Below, piece after piece: positions 26,844 to 35,977 of a DNA stretch of 64,000 nucleotides. The notes below the pieces were generated by a model. It saw nothing but the letters and a program-made list of their open reading frames with translations. It ran no database searches and was not told where the DNA came from. This stretch comes from Bacillota bacterium (GTDB lineage Bacteria > Bacillota > Clostridia > SK-Y3), in NCBI GenBank assembly GCA_022360955.1, contig JAKSBV010000282.1, forward strand, positions 1-64,000, read 5' to 3'. The translations under genes were made by a program, and so were the position numbers. The stretch's first letter is position 1, and every line of letters starts with the position of its first letter.

Positions 26844-28166
26844 CTATTTCTTTGTTCTTTCTCTAATAATAAATCTTAAAGGTGTTCCTTCAAGCGCAAA
26901 GGCTTTACGGATTTGATTTTCAATATACCTTTGATATGAAAAATGCATTAGCTCTTTATCATTTACAAAAATAACAAAGGTAGGCGGCTTTACGGATACT
27001 TGGGTTGCATATAATAATTTTAATCTTTTTCCTTTATCGGAAGGCGGCTGTACTTTTGCAACGGCTTCATTGACGATATCGTTCAACATACCGGTAGAAA
27101 TTCTCATGGCATGTTGGTTCGACACATATTGAATCAATTCAAAAATTTGATTTACTCTTTGTCCGGTCATAGCAGATATAAATACCGTAGGTGCATAAGT
27201 CATAAAACTTAATCGATTCATTATGTCTTCTCTAAAAAACTTCATTGTTTTATCGTTTTTCTCAATGGCATCCCATTTATTAATAACTACCACCGTGGCT
27301 TTTCCTTCCTCATGAGCATAGCCGGCGATTTTTGTATCCTGCTCCGTAATGCCTTCGACCGCATCAATGAGCATCAGACATACATCAGACCGTTCAACAG
27401 CCGTAAGGGAACGTATGACACTATATCTCTCTATATTTTCGGAAATTCTGCCTTTTTTCCGCATGCCGGCCGTATCAATAAACACATATTTCTGTTCATC
27501 CTTTTCAAAATATGTATCAATGGCATCCCGGGTAGTGCCCGGAACATTACTTACAATGACCCGGTCCTCTCCCAATACCTTATTGACCAGTGATGACTTG
27601 CCTACATTCGGCTTGCCTATTACTGCTACTTTAATCACTTCTTCATCATACTCACCGGCATCCGCATCGGGAAAATGTCCGGCAACTTCATCGAGCAAAT
27701 CTCCAATACCAAGACCATGAACCGATGAAACGGGGATAGGATCACCCAATCCCAAATTATAAAATTCATATAGTTCCAAAGGCGGCTGCCCCGGATTGTC
27801 CACTTTATTGCAAACCAGTACGATCGGTTTTCCGGATTTCATCAGTATATTGGCGACATCTTTATCCGATGCCGTCATGCCTTCCTTCATATCCACCAAA
27901 AAGATAATAATATGGGCCGTTTCAATGGCAATTTCCGCTTGACTGCGCATCTGTACCAAAATCTCATCCTTGCTGTCCGGCTCTATCCCCCCTGTATCGA
28001 TCAGCGTAAAATGACGCCCTAACCATTCACCTTCGGCATAAATCCTATCTCTGGTAACCCCGGGTGTATCTTCTACAATAGATATTCTCTGACCTACTAT
28101 CTTATTAAACAAAGTGGACTTTCCTACATTCGGTCTGCCCACAATTGCAACAATCGGTTTACCCAT
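26844..28166 (-). CDS. der: Ribosome biogenesis GTPase Der (EngA)
   Basis: A 440-residue GTPase with two G domains in tandem (first P-loop GRPNVGKST near residues 9-17, second GKPNVGKSS near 184), switch motifs DTPGVTRDR and NVPGTTRDAID, and a C-terminal KH-like domain. It acts in maturation of the 50S subunit. ATG at 28166 follows GGAGG at eight bases; the TTG five codons upstream overlaps that site. Confidence 0.98.
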   Translation of the reverse strand: MGKPIVAIVGRPNVGKSTLFNKIVGQRISIVEDTPGVTRDRIYAEGEWLGRHFTLIDTGGIEPDSKDEILVQMRSQAEIAIETAHIIIFLVDMKEGMTASDKDVANILMKSGKPIVLVCNKVDNPGQPPLELYEFYNLGLGDPIPVSSVHGLGIGDLLDEVAGHFPDADAGEYDEEVIKVAVIGKPNVGKSSLVNKVLGEDRVIVSNVPGTTRDAIDTYFEKDEQKYVFIDTAGMRKKGRISENIERYSVIRSLTAVERSDVCLMLIDAVEGITEQDTKIAGYAHEEGKATVVVINKWDAIEKNDKTMKFFREDIMNRLSFMTYAPTVFISAMTGQRVNQIFELIQYVSNQHAMRISTGMLNDIVNEAVAKVQPPSDKGKRLKLLYATQVSVKPPTFVIFVNDKELMHFSYQRYIENQIRKAFALEGTPLRFIIRERTKK

Positions 28167-28195
28167 TGTTAAATCCTCCAAACTTTTTACAATTC

Positions 28196-29536
28196 TTAAT
28201 GCTCAATGGCAGCTTGCCGTCCTAGCACCTTGTCAATAAAGTCTTGTCCGTCATTCTCTACAAGTATGACTCTTACTTTCAATGCCTCTTCTATTTCTTC
28301 CACCGTCACATCATCTAAAAATATATCTCTGTCACTTCTTAGCATGGCAGCAGGAATGAGCAGTTCACTGCCTAATTCCTTCTCCTTTAACTGCTTAATA
28401 AGATCGCCTCCTGTCACCAACCCTGCGACCGTTATTTTTTCGCCAAACAGCTCATTGGTGATTGCATAAACATGTATATTCAATCCCCTAACTTTATCGA
28501 TGAGCTTATCACATAAGGACCGAATAAAAGAATTTGCAGAGATACCGGTTGCAATGCTGATATTTCTCTCAACAGGTTCTTTACGTTTATATACCTTCTC
28601 TAAGCCTCTATTAAATTCCTCCTGCATGGAAGCAATTAATCCGACACCATTTTCTATTTGCGGAAAATCTTCATAGTGTTGATAGCAAGGAATCGGCCGA
28701 CCGGCTAGGAGATAAAATTCATCGGCCAAAAAAACAATCCTGGATTCATATCGATCGTACAGCTTGCTCTGCCATCCGGCCACTTGATGAATGACTTCCA
28801 AAGCACTATCTTTATCATAGGCTTTCAGCGGCAAAAGCTTCTCTCTATATCGGGTAAGTCCCACCGGAACAACGGAAATACTGTTAACATGGGGATATAA
28901 TGAAGTTAATTCGTCCAACGTCCTATCCAGCTCTTGTTTATCATTCACCTCTCTGCACAGCACTATCTGACAGTTCATGGTGATCTCCGAACGCGCTAAT
29001 TTTTTCATGATGTGCATAATCTTTGATGCATTCTCATTATTCAGCATTTTAACCCGCAATGCCGGATTCGCCGTATGTACCGAAATGTTGATAGGGCTTA
29101 ATCGAAACCTTATAATTCTCTCAATATCTTCGTCGGTCATATTTGTAAGCGTTACATAATTGCCTTGCAAAAATGATAATCGGGAATCATCATCTTTAAA
29201 ATACAGCGTCTTACGCAGATTTTCGGGGAGCTGATCAATAAAACAAAACATACATTGATTCGTACAAAATCTTGCCTTGTCAATTAACGGATTTTCAAAA
29301 ACAACCCCCAGATCCTCATATTCTTCATTATAGACAGAAACAATTTCGATTGAGTGGTCCGATTTTATAACTTGTAATTCTACCTCTTCACTGCCGGCTA
29401 AAAATTTATACTCCAAAATATCATGAATAGGTTGTCCGTTAATTTTATATATAATATCGCCTGTTTCAATACCTGCTTCTTCCGCAATACTCCCCCTGCA
29501 TACCTCTTTCACTCTTGCCTCCGGCAACTTCTCCAC
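28196..29536 (-). CDS. DUF512 family radical-SAM-like Fe-S protein with PDZ domain
   Basis: A 446-residue protein. The N-terminal PDZ-like domain (about 1-65, GSIAEEAGIETGDIIYKING) is followed by a radical-SAM-type cluster motif CTNQCMFC (Cys-x3-Cys-x2-Cys) and the DUF512 C-terminal domain (TGISANSFIRSLCDKLI, VAGLVTGGDLIKQL). Such genes sit beside der in Clostridia. The reaction is unknown. GTG start at 29536 with GGAG nine bases upstream; a TTG three codons later is a fair alternative. Confidence 0.9.
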   Translation of the reverse strand: MEKLPEARVKEVCRGSIAEEAGIETGDIIYKINGQPIHDILEYKFLAGSEEVELQVIKSDHSIEIVSVYNEEYEDLGVVFENPLIDKARFCTNQCMFCFIDQLPENLRKTLYFKDDDSRLSFLQGNYVTLTNMTDEDIERIIRFRLSPINISVHTANPALRVKMLNNENASKIMHIMKKLARSEITMNCQIVLCREVNDKQELDRTLDELTSLYPHVNSISVVPVGLTRYREKLLPLKAYDKDSALEVIHQVAGWQSKLYDRYESRIVFLADEFYLLAGRPIPCYQHYEDFPQIENGVGLIASMQEEFNRGLEKVYKRKEPVERNISIATGISANSFIRSLCDKLIDKVRGLNIHVYAITNELFGEKITVAGLVTGGDLIKQLKEKELGSELLIPAAMLRSDRDIFLDDVTVEEIEEALKVRVILVENDGQDFIDKVLGRQAAIEH

Positions 29537-29627
29537 CTCTTACAGCTCCTCACAACATATATACTTTTATTAATACAATATATAGTATTACTTAAATTAT
29601 TATATTAGTCAAGAAGAAAATTTAGAT

Positions 29628-29735
29628 AGTGAGGAGTGGGGAATGGGGAGTGGGGTGGACGGAGGAGGGCAACCTCAAACTCCTACACTCACTATCTCCT
29701 CCCCACCCCCAACTCCTCACACCACACCAATCTAG
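29628..29735. repeat. G-rich/C-rich repeat pair upstream of DUF512 gene
   Basis: GAGGAGTGGGGAATGGGGAG on the left and CTCCCCACCCCCAACTCCTC on the right form a long imperfect inverted pair within the 29537-29731 gap. No gene is seen in this gap. Confidence 0.6.
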
Positions 29736-29926
29736 TGTTTCACAATAACATAGACCCCATTTTCAAGGTTATGTACCATACCCATTGTAATTTTGGCCAG
29801 GATTAACGCTATCTTTTCACTTTCCGCTTTGTTTTCGGAATAGAAAACAGGGGCAAATCCGCTTTGTACTTTCTCTTTTTCCGTTGTAACGACTGCAACA
29901 ATAATATTACTGATCTCTACACCCAT
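29732..29926 (-). CDS. Capping subunit-like partner of YIEGIA protein
   Basis: A 64-residue soluble protein (MGVEISNIIVAVVTTEKEKV) encoded one base after the YIEGIA gene. Small proteins of this size and place accompany YIEGIA genes in spore formers and are annotated as a capping-complex subunit. Assignment rests on position and general resemblance; no function is demonstrated here. Confidence 0.65.
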   Translation of the reverse strand: MGVEISNIIVAVVTTEKEKVQSGFAPVFYSENKAESEKIALILAKITMGMVHNLENGVYVIVKH

Positions 29927-29927
29927 T

Positions 29928-30833
29928 TTATTTCATCCCTTCTTGATCGTTTTTATTGACTGCCCCGGATTCACTTGGCTTCCTTCTGGTACTTTCCAGA
30001 ACAGGTGCATATCCAACAGCCTTCACCAAGGCCTCCCTGTCTTGAATAGACGGGTAGAAAACGATTGCAACATTTCCCGTGTTCACATCTCTTCTGGCCA
30101 GAGGTGTAAAGTCCGGTTCGTCCAAGTCCTTTTTAATGCCAAGTTGAGAAACTACATCATGAACAATCGCCTGCCGCTGTCCGATATTGGAAAGGGTGAT
30201 ACTGGCATTTTCGTCCCTAGGCTCCAAGACAACCCCGATGCCTGTTTGTAGAATTCTTTCTCTTGACGCCTCCAGCCCTACATTCATAATGTTAATATTT
30301 CCTACATACAGCAAGGTGTTTTCGAACCGTATATCTGCTATTTTAACGTTGGCAATATCCGATATTTTTTGACTCTGCATAATATATTTTAAAAGTACCA
30401 ATGTCAGAAAGCCGGTTAGAACCGCCAGGTACCATTTAGGGATTAAATACAATGAAGCCGATGCAATCAGAGAAGCAAGCACCACGATATAATTTCTGGC
30501 TTCAAATATCTTAGCGATCTCTTCAATATAGGAAGCTCCCCTTCTAACCATTTCAAGCCCTTCTATATTCGCAAGATTTTCCCTCTCCATGGTTCTGACA
30601 TTTCGAAACTGCTCTGCTGCCAGTGCAAGAAAGGTGACTGCCGCATAGTCTTGTGCCAGCAATGCAGGAATGGCAACTGCTCCCAGTGCTGCCGCAATTA
30701 CACCAAAGGTTAGATGCATAATAATCCCTCTTGGATAACTGGGATATTGGCGATAATCAACCCTCAACAAATAGAGTCTTCCCAAAGTACCCACAGAAAT
30801 ACTAATCAAAAAATTTCGTAAAAAGATTTCCAC
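29928..30833 (-). CDS. YIEGIA-family membrane protein
   Basis: A roughly 301-residue protein with an N-terminal segment, a hydrophobic region about 44-82, two further segments about 115-150, and a soluble C-terminal domain. The defining motif appears as YIEEIA (about residues 102-107), with glutamate in place of the usual glycine. The GTG at 30833 follows AAGGTGG and gives the usual start near FLISISVGTLGRLYLLR; the longer reading to 30938 adds 35 basic residues without a ribosome site. The family is restricted to endospore formers and its role is unknown. Confidence 0.78.
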   Translation of the reverse strand: MEIFLRNFLISISVGTLGRLYLLRVDYRQYPSYPRGIIMHLTFGVIAAALGAVAIPALLAQDYAAVTFLALAAEQFRNVRTMERENLANIEGLEMVRRGASYIEEIAKIFEARNYIVVLASLIASASLYLIPKWYLAVLTGFLTLVLLKYIMQSQKISDIANVKIADIRFENTLLYVGNINIMNVGLEASRERILQTGIGVVLEPRDENASITLSNIGQRQAIVHDVVSQLGIKKDLDEPDFTPLARRDVNTGNVAIVFYPSIQDREALVKAVGYAPVLESTRRKPSESGAVNKNDQEGMK

Positions 30834-31012
30834 CGGAAGCACCACCTTGAACAAAGTTTTCAATTCACTATATTTTTTCCCACAAAAAAAATAAAGTATA
30901 CGGCGCAAATAGACCGTATACCTTATTCTAATCCTCACAACTAAATCAAAAGGGCATAGAACCCTCTGCTTTTTAGTCAGATTTCACAATATCAAATAAC
31001 CTAAATCTCTCA

Positions 31013-31186
31013 TTAAGCCTGAACAACTTCTTTGTCCTTATAATACCCACATGCTTTACAAACACGATGGGCAAGTTTATACTCACTGCATTTCGGACAC
31101 TTCACCATTCCCGGCACCGCTAATTTCCAGTGTGCTCTTCTTTTATCTCTTCTTGCTTTAGATGTTTTTCTTTTTGGTACAGCCAT
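31013..31186 (-). CDS. rpmF: 50S ribosomal protein L32, zinc-binding form
   Basis: A 57-residue protein starting [20 protein letters not shown], the L32 signature, with a CPKC...CKAC zinc ribbon. The second ATG of ATGATG is five bases after AAGGAGGTG. It follows yceD, the universal neighbour. Confidence 0.98.
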   Translation of the reverse strand: MAVPKRKTSKARRDKRRAHWKLAVPGMVKCPKCSEYKLAHRVCKACGYYKDKEVVQA

Positions 31187-31226
31187 CATTACACCTCCTT
31201 GATATTGCTCCATACTCTATGATAAG

Positions 31227-31724
31227 CTATTCTTCCAATAACTTTTTCAACACTTCAAGTCTCGGATCAACGTCTTCATTTTTGCATCCGCAAACGCCTT
31301 CGTTGAGATCAGCGCCGCATGCAGAACACAAACCCTTACAATCTTCCGAACATAAGTACTTCATGGACGTATTTAACAGTATATGATTAATCACAATATC
31401 ATCTATCTCTATTCTATGACCTTCAAAACGAATGGCCTCTTCTGCCTCGGAAGCATCATCATTGGTTAAGGTTTCATCCATGGCAAAGGAAAAATCCCTT
31501 TGTATTTCCCGCATGCACCTATAACATTTAACATGAATACAACCGGAAACTGCTGCCTTCAATTCCAGAACATTCCCTGCATTAAAAACATTTCCACTGA
31601 CATTCACAGGTTCAGGAAAGCTATACCGATCACCATTAAATTCCAGTTCATCAACCTTCATCACGGAATCGAAACGGATTTTTGAGCCTTCCGCCTTTAA
31701 TAAATTAGATAAATCAACGATCAC
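31227..31724 (-). CDS. yceD: YceD/DUF177 family protein
   Basis: A 165-residue protein with two Cys pairs, VKCYRCMREI and CSEDCKGLCSACGADLNEGVC, as in the DUF177 family encoded before rpmF across bacteria (ylbN in B. subtilis). It is linked to ribosomal RNA or L32 biology by gene fusion and position; the mechanism is unclear. GTG at 31724 with GAGGTGG upstream gives the usual MIVDLSNLL-like start. Confidence 0.93.
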   Translation of the reverse strand: MIVDLSNLLKAEGSKIRFDSVMKVDELEFNGDRYSFPEPVNVSGNVFNAGNVLELKAAVSGCIHVKCYRCMREIQRDFSFAMDETLTNDDASEAEEAIRFEGHRIEIDDIVINHILLNTSMKYLCSEDCKGLCSACGADLNEGVCGCKNEDVDPRLEVLKKLLEE

Positions 31725-31832
31725 AGAACCACCTCGATAACCAACAAATGTTATTATACTAAGTTGTACAGCATTTGTCAATAAATTTATTTAGGTCATT
31801 TCAGATCGTGAAATCCTGGCAAAATCCAAAGG

Positions 31833-31867
31833 ACCTTATGTCCTTGAGATTTTATCGGATTCACAAA
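31833..31867 (-). terminator. Candidate terminator after ackA
   Basis: AAAATCTCAAGGAC pairs with GTCCTTTGGATTTT on the minus strand, about 65 bases beyond the ackA stop. The 3' T run is part of the stem. Confidence 0.5.
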
Positions 31868-31931
31868 AAACGGTACACCTTTCAATATAAACAAATACAA
31901 GTTTTGGCTATGATGAACCTTAAACCATGTA

Positions 31932-33128
31932 CTATTTGTTTACAATTCTCTTTGTATCCAGTGCAATCATAAATTCTTCGTTCGTAGGAATAACCAATGT
32001 ACTAACCGTTGCATCCGGCGTACTAATATCAAGCTCTTGACCCCTCACAGCATTCTTTTCGGCATCTATTTTTATTCCCAAAAACTCCAAACCTTTTACA
32101 ATATGTGCTCTCATTCTTGAATTGTTTTCTCCTATGCCCGCGGTAAATACCACTGCGTCTATTCCACCCATTGTTGTCATATATTTACCAATATATTGTC
32201 GGATGCTGTACGCAAATATATCTAACGCAAGCTGTGCTCTTTCATTGCCTTCGTCAGCTGCATCATCAATATCTCTAAAATCACTGCTTATCCCGGATAT
32301 ACCCAAGACACCCGATTTTTTATTTAAAAGATTGTTAATTTCTTTGATTGACATATTCTCAGTTTCCATCAGATAAGTAACAATAGCAGGATCAATCAGC
32401 CCGGTTCTTGTACCCATTACTACACCTGCCAAGGGTGTAAAACCCATGCTGGTATCAATGGAAATTCCGCTTTTCACAGCCGCCACACTCGACCCGTTGC
32501 CTAAATGACATGTAATAATTTTCAATTCTTCAATAGGCTTATTCATAAGCACCGCCGCTCTTTGTGTGACATATTTGTGAGAGGTGCCGTGAAAACCGTA
32601 TTTTCTTACCCTATGCTTTTCATACATTTCATAAGGCAGGGCATACAAGTAAGCTTGCGGGGGCATTGTTTGATGAAATGCGGTGTCAAATACCGCAACC
32701 ATCGGCACACCCGGCATAGCCTCTTCACATGCCTTAATACCGGTAAGATTGGGAGGATTATGTAAGGGTGCAAGGGAACTGCAGGCATCAATAGCTTCCT
32801 TTACCCTATGATCGATAAGCACCGACTCACTAAAGTATTCTCCGCCATGTACCACCCTATGTCCTACTGCCGAAATCTCACTCATATCTTTTATGACACC
32901 GTGGCGCTCATCACGCAAAGCATCAATAACCATTCTGATAGCTTCTGCATGGTCTTGCATGGATTTCTCAATCGTAACTCCTTCACTGTGATTGGGTTTA
33001 TGTTTGAGCCGCGAACCATTTATCCCAATTCTTTCACACAGACCTTTTGCCATCACTTCTTCTCTATTGATATCAATAAGCTGATATTTGAGAGACGAAC
33101 TCCCCGCATTAATAACCAATATTTTCAT
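31932..33128 (-). CDS. ackA: Acetate kinase
   Basis: A 398-residue enzyme converting acetyl phosphate and ADP to acetate and ATP. Family signatures: [11 protein letters not shown] (residues 6-16), [29 protein letters not shown] and [12 protein letters not shown]. It lies 15 bases after pta, giving the acetyl-CoA to acetate energy pathway of fermentation. Confidence 0.98.
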   Translation of the reverse strand: MKILVINAGSSSLKYQLIDINREEVMAKGLCERIGINGSRLKHKPNHSEGVTIEKSMQDHAEAIRMVIDALRDERHGVIKDMSEISAVGHRVVHGGEYFSESVLIDHRVKEAIDACSSLAPLHNPPNLTGIKACEEAMPGVPMVAVFDTAFHQTMPPQAYLYALPYEMYEKHRVRKYGFHGTSHKYVTQRAAVLMNKPIEELKIITCHLGNGSSVAAVKSGISIDTSMGFTPLAGVVMGTRTGLIDPAIVTYLMETENMSIKEINNLLNKKSGVLGISGISSDFRDIDDAADEGNERAQLALDIFAYSIRQYIGKYMTTMGGIDAVVFTAGIGENNSRMRAHIVKGLEFLGIKIDAEKNAVRGQELDISTPDATVSTLVIPTNEEFMIALDTKRIVNK

Positions 33129-33143
33129 TTTATATCCTCCCCT

Positions 33144-34142
<999 letters not shown>

Positions 34143-34212
34143 TCAAACACTCCTTATATGTATACTAAAAAAGTCATTCGGTTTATTCACTATTTTAAAA
34201 TTACAAAACAAC

Positions 34213-34293
34213 CTTCGCACTGAATATCGCATTTATATTTACACAAAAAACGCAGAAGCATAAATAGTATTTTTAGGTTGCAGCCGATTATCT
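34213..34293. mobile_element. Dispersed non-coding element, family B (copy 2)
   Basis: GCATTTATATTTACACAAAA and AGTATTTTTAGGTTGCAG match 9268-9365 in order and spacing, except that a short internal stretch is missing. Confidence 0.55.
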
Positions 34294-34523
34294 TTATTCA
34301 ATAATTCCAAATGTTTGTAAAATTTAAAATAAAGAATGAACCCACACTTTATTATATAGGATTTGATTATTGTATACAATATGCTTATGCTAATTTTTTA
34401 TTTAATTTTCGATTTTCTCTTCGGAAACGTATCAATTTTTCCCCATTATCAAAACAACAATGCATAAAACCGCCTATAATATTATTTGTAATTACACAAA
34501 ATATTATGATACTATGTACGTAC

Positions 34524-34657
34524 ATAGACAACGTACTGTAAAGTCAGAAATATAATAGTACTCCATTAACTGGTATTCCGAATCTAAGAGGTTGTATTGC
34601 TTGGGTTAAGTTTACTTTCATACCATTATATTTCTAATTCTAGTATGTGTTATCTAT
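34524..34657 (+). mobile_element. Dispersed non-coding element, family A, short copy
   Basis: Starts ATAGACAACGTACTGTAAAG then GAAATATAATAGTACTCC and TGGTATTCC, and ends ATTATATTTCTAATTCTAG followed by TGTGTTATCTAT, the inverse of its start. It lacks the GAGGGTTGAG/CCTCCGCCC core of the longer copies. Confidence 0.7.
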
Positions 34658-34686
34658 AATACCTTTAGACTATAGGAGATTTGGAA

Positions 34687-35946
34687 ATGGGTAAAACAAT
34701 GCGAGTTGTCGGTTTAATTACGGAATATAATCCTTTTCATAACGGCCACAAATTTCATCTGGAGGCCTCTAAGCATTTAGCCAATGCCGATTATGCGGTT
34801 TGCGTGATGAGCGGGAATTTTATCCAGAGAGGCGAACCCGCTTTATTCAATAAATGGGCACGAACAAAAATGGCTTTAATGAACGGTGTGGATCTGGTGA
34901 TAGAACTTCCGGTGAGTTATGTTTTGCAATCGGCAGAACATTTTGCTTTTGGCGCTGTAAAGATTTTAAACAGCTTAAACATTGTAGATTATATATGTTT
35001 CGGGAGTGAGCAGGGAGAAATTGAGTTATTGAACCGCATTGCCGCTATATTGGCCGATGAACCGGAAGAGGTTTCTCACAGCATACAATGCTCATTAAAA
35101 AAAGGAAACAGTTTTCCAAAAGCACGTGAGAAAGCCATAGGGGCATATCTTAGCAGTGAGAACAAGCATTCGAATATCGATATCCTTCTGGCTTCACCCA
35201 ACAATATTTTAGGCATTGAATACATAAAAGCGCTGTACAAGCTCAATAGCAGCATCACGCCTTTAACAATTAAGCGCCATAAAACAGGCTACCATTCTTT
35301 AGAACAAAAGGACGAATTTGCAAGTGCCACGGCTATTAGAAACATGCTGCGGCAAGAAAAGCATTTAAAAACATTAGAACCATTGATGCCTTCCGCCAGT
35401 TATCATATACTATGCGGTGAAATGGATAAGGGACAAGGCCCCATCTTTTCACAACATTTTGATATGGCCATTATGACACTTTTGCGCAGATTCGATCACT
35501 TACAATTAGCTGCTTTCCCCGATGTAAACGAAGGACTGGAAAATCGGATTCGGAAAGCAGCGCATACATTCGGAACCTTGGAAGACACAATTGCTGCCGT
35601 TAAAACAAAGCGTTATACTCGTACACGTTTGCAGCGCATCATGTTTAATATTCTGCTGGGTATTACAAAGGATATATTCAATACTTTTCAAAAATACGGA
35701 GGTCCTCAATACATCAGAATATTAGGAATGAATCAGAAGGGCCAAAAACTATTAAAGCTTGTAAACAATGCAGCATCTCTGCCTGCTATTGTCAAACCGT
35801 CATCCTATCATCACTCATGCAACCCGTTGTTAAGACAGATGATAGAATTGGATTTTCTAGCCACCGATCTATATACATTGCACTATCCTTCAACGGATCA
35901 GCGTGCCGGTCGATCGGATTATTTAACCTCACCGGTCATCATGTGA
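34687..35946 (+). CDS. tmcAL: tRNA(Met) cytidine acetate ligase
   Basis: A 419-residue nucleotidyltransferase-fold enzyme (YlbM family) that uses ATP and free acetate to form N4-acetylcytidine at the wobble base of elongator tRNA-Met. The nucleotide-binding EYNPFHNGH is at residues 13-21, followed by VMSGNFIQRGEPALFNKWAR and the C-terminal domain with RTRLQRIMFNILLGI. ATG at 34687 is eight bases after AGGAG; a TTG at 34681 overlaps the site. It diverges from pta-ackA, which makes acetate. Confidence 0.95.
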   Translation: MGKTMRVVGLITEYNPFHNGHKFHLEASKHLANADYAVCVMSGNFIQRGEPALFNKWARTKMALMNGVDLVIELPVSYVLQSAEHFAFGAVKILNSLNIVDYICFGSEQGEIELLNRIAAILADEPEEVSHSIQCSLKKGNSFPKAREKAIGAYLSSENKHSNIDILLASPNNILGIEYIKALYKLNSSITPLTIKRHKTGYHSLEQKDEFASATAIRNMLRQEKHLKTLEPLMPSASYHILCGEMDKGQGPIFSQHFDMAIMTLLRRFDHLQLAAFPDVNEGLENRIRKAAHTFGTLEDTIAAVKTKRYTRTRLQRIMFNILLGITKDIFNTFQKYGGPQYIRILGMNQKGQKLLKLVNNAASLPAIVKPSSYHHSCNPLLRQMIELDFLATDLYTLHYPSTDQRAGRSDYLTSPVIM

Positions 35947-35977
35947 ACTCCGCCGACATACAGGCGGTTCAAACATA

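Noticed and set aside
35944-35971. Terminator between tmcAL and the PAS-GGDEF-EAL gene
   Set aside because: TGAACTCCGCC/GGCGGTTCA forms a hairpin, but neither strand has a T run after it, so I did not list it as a terminator.
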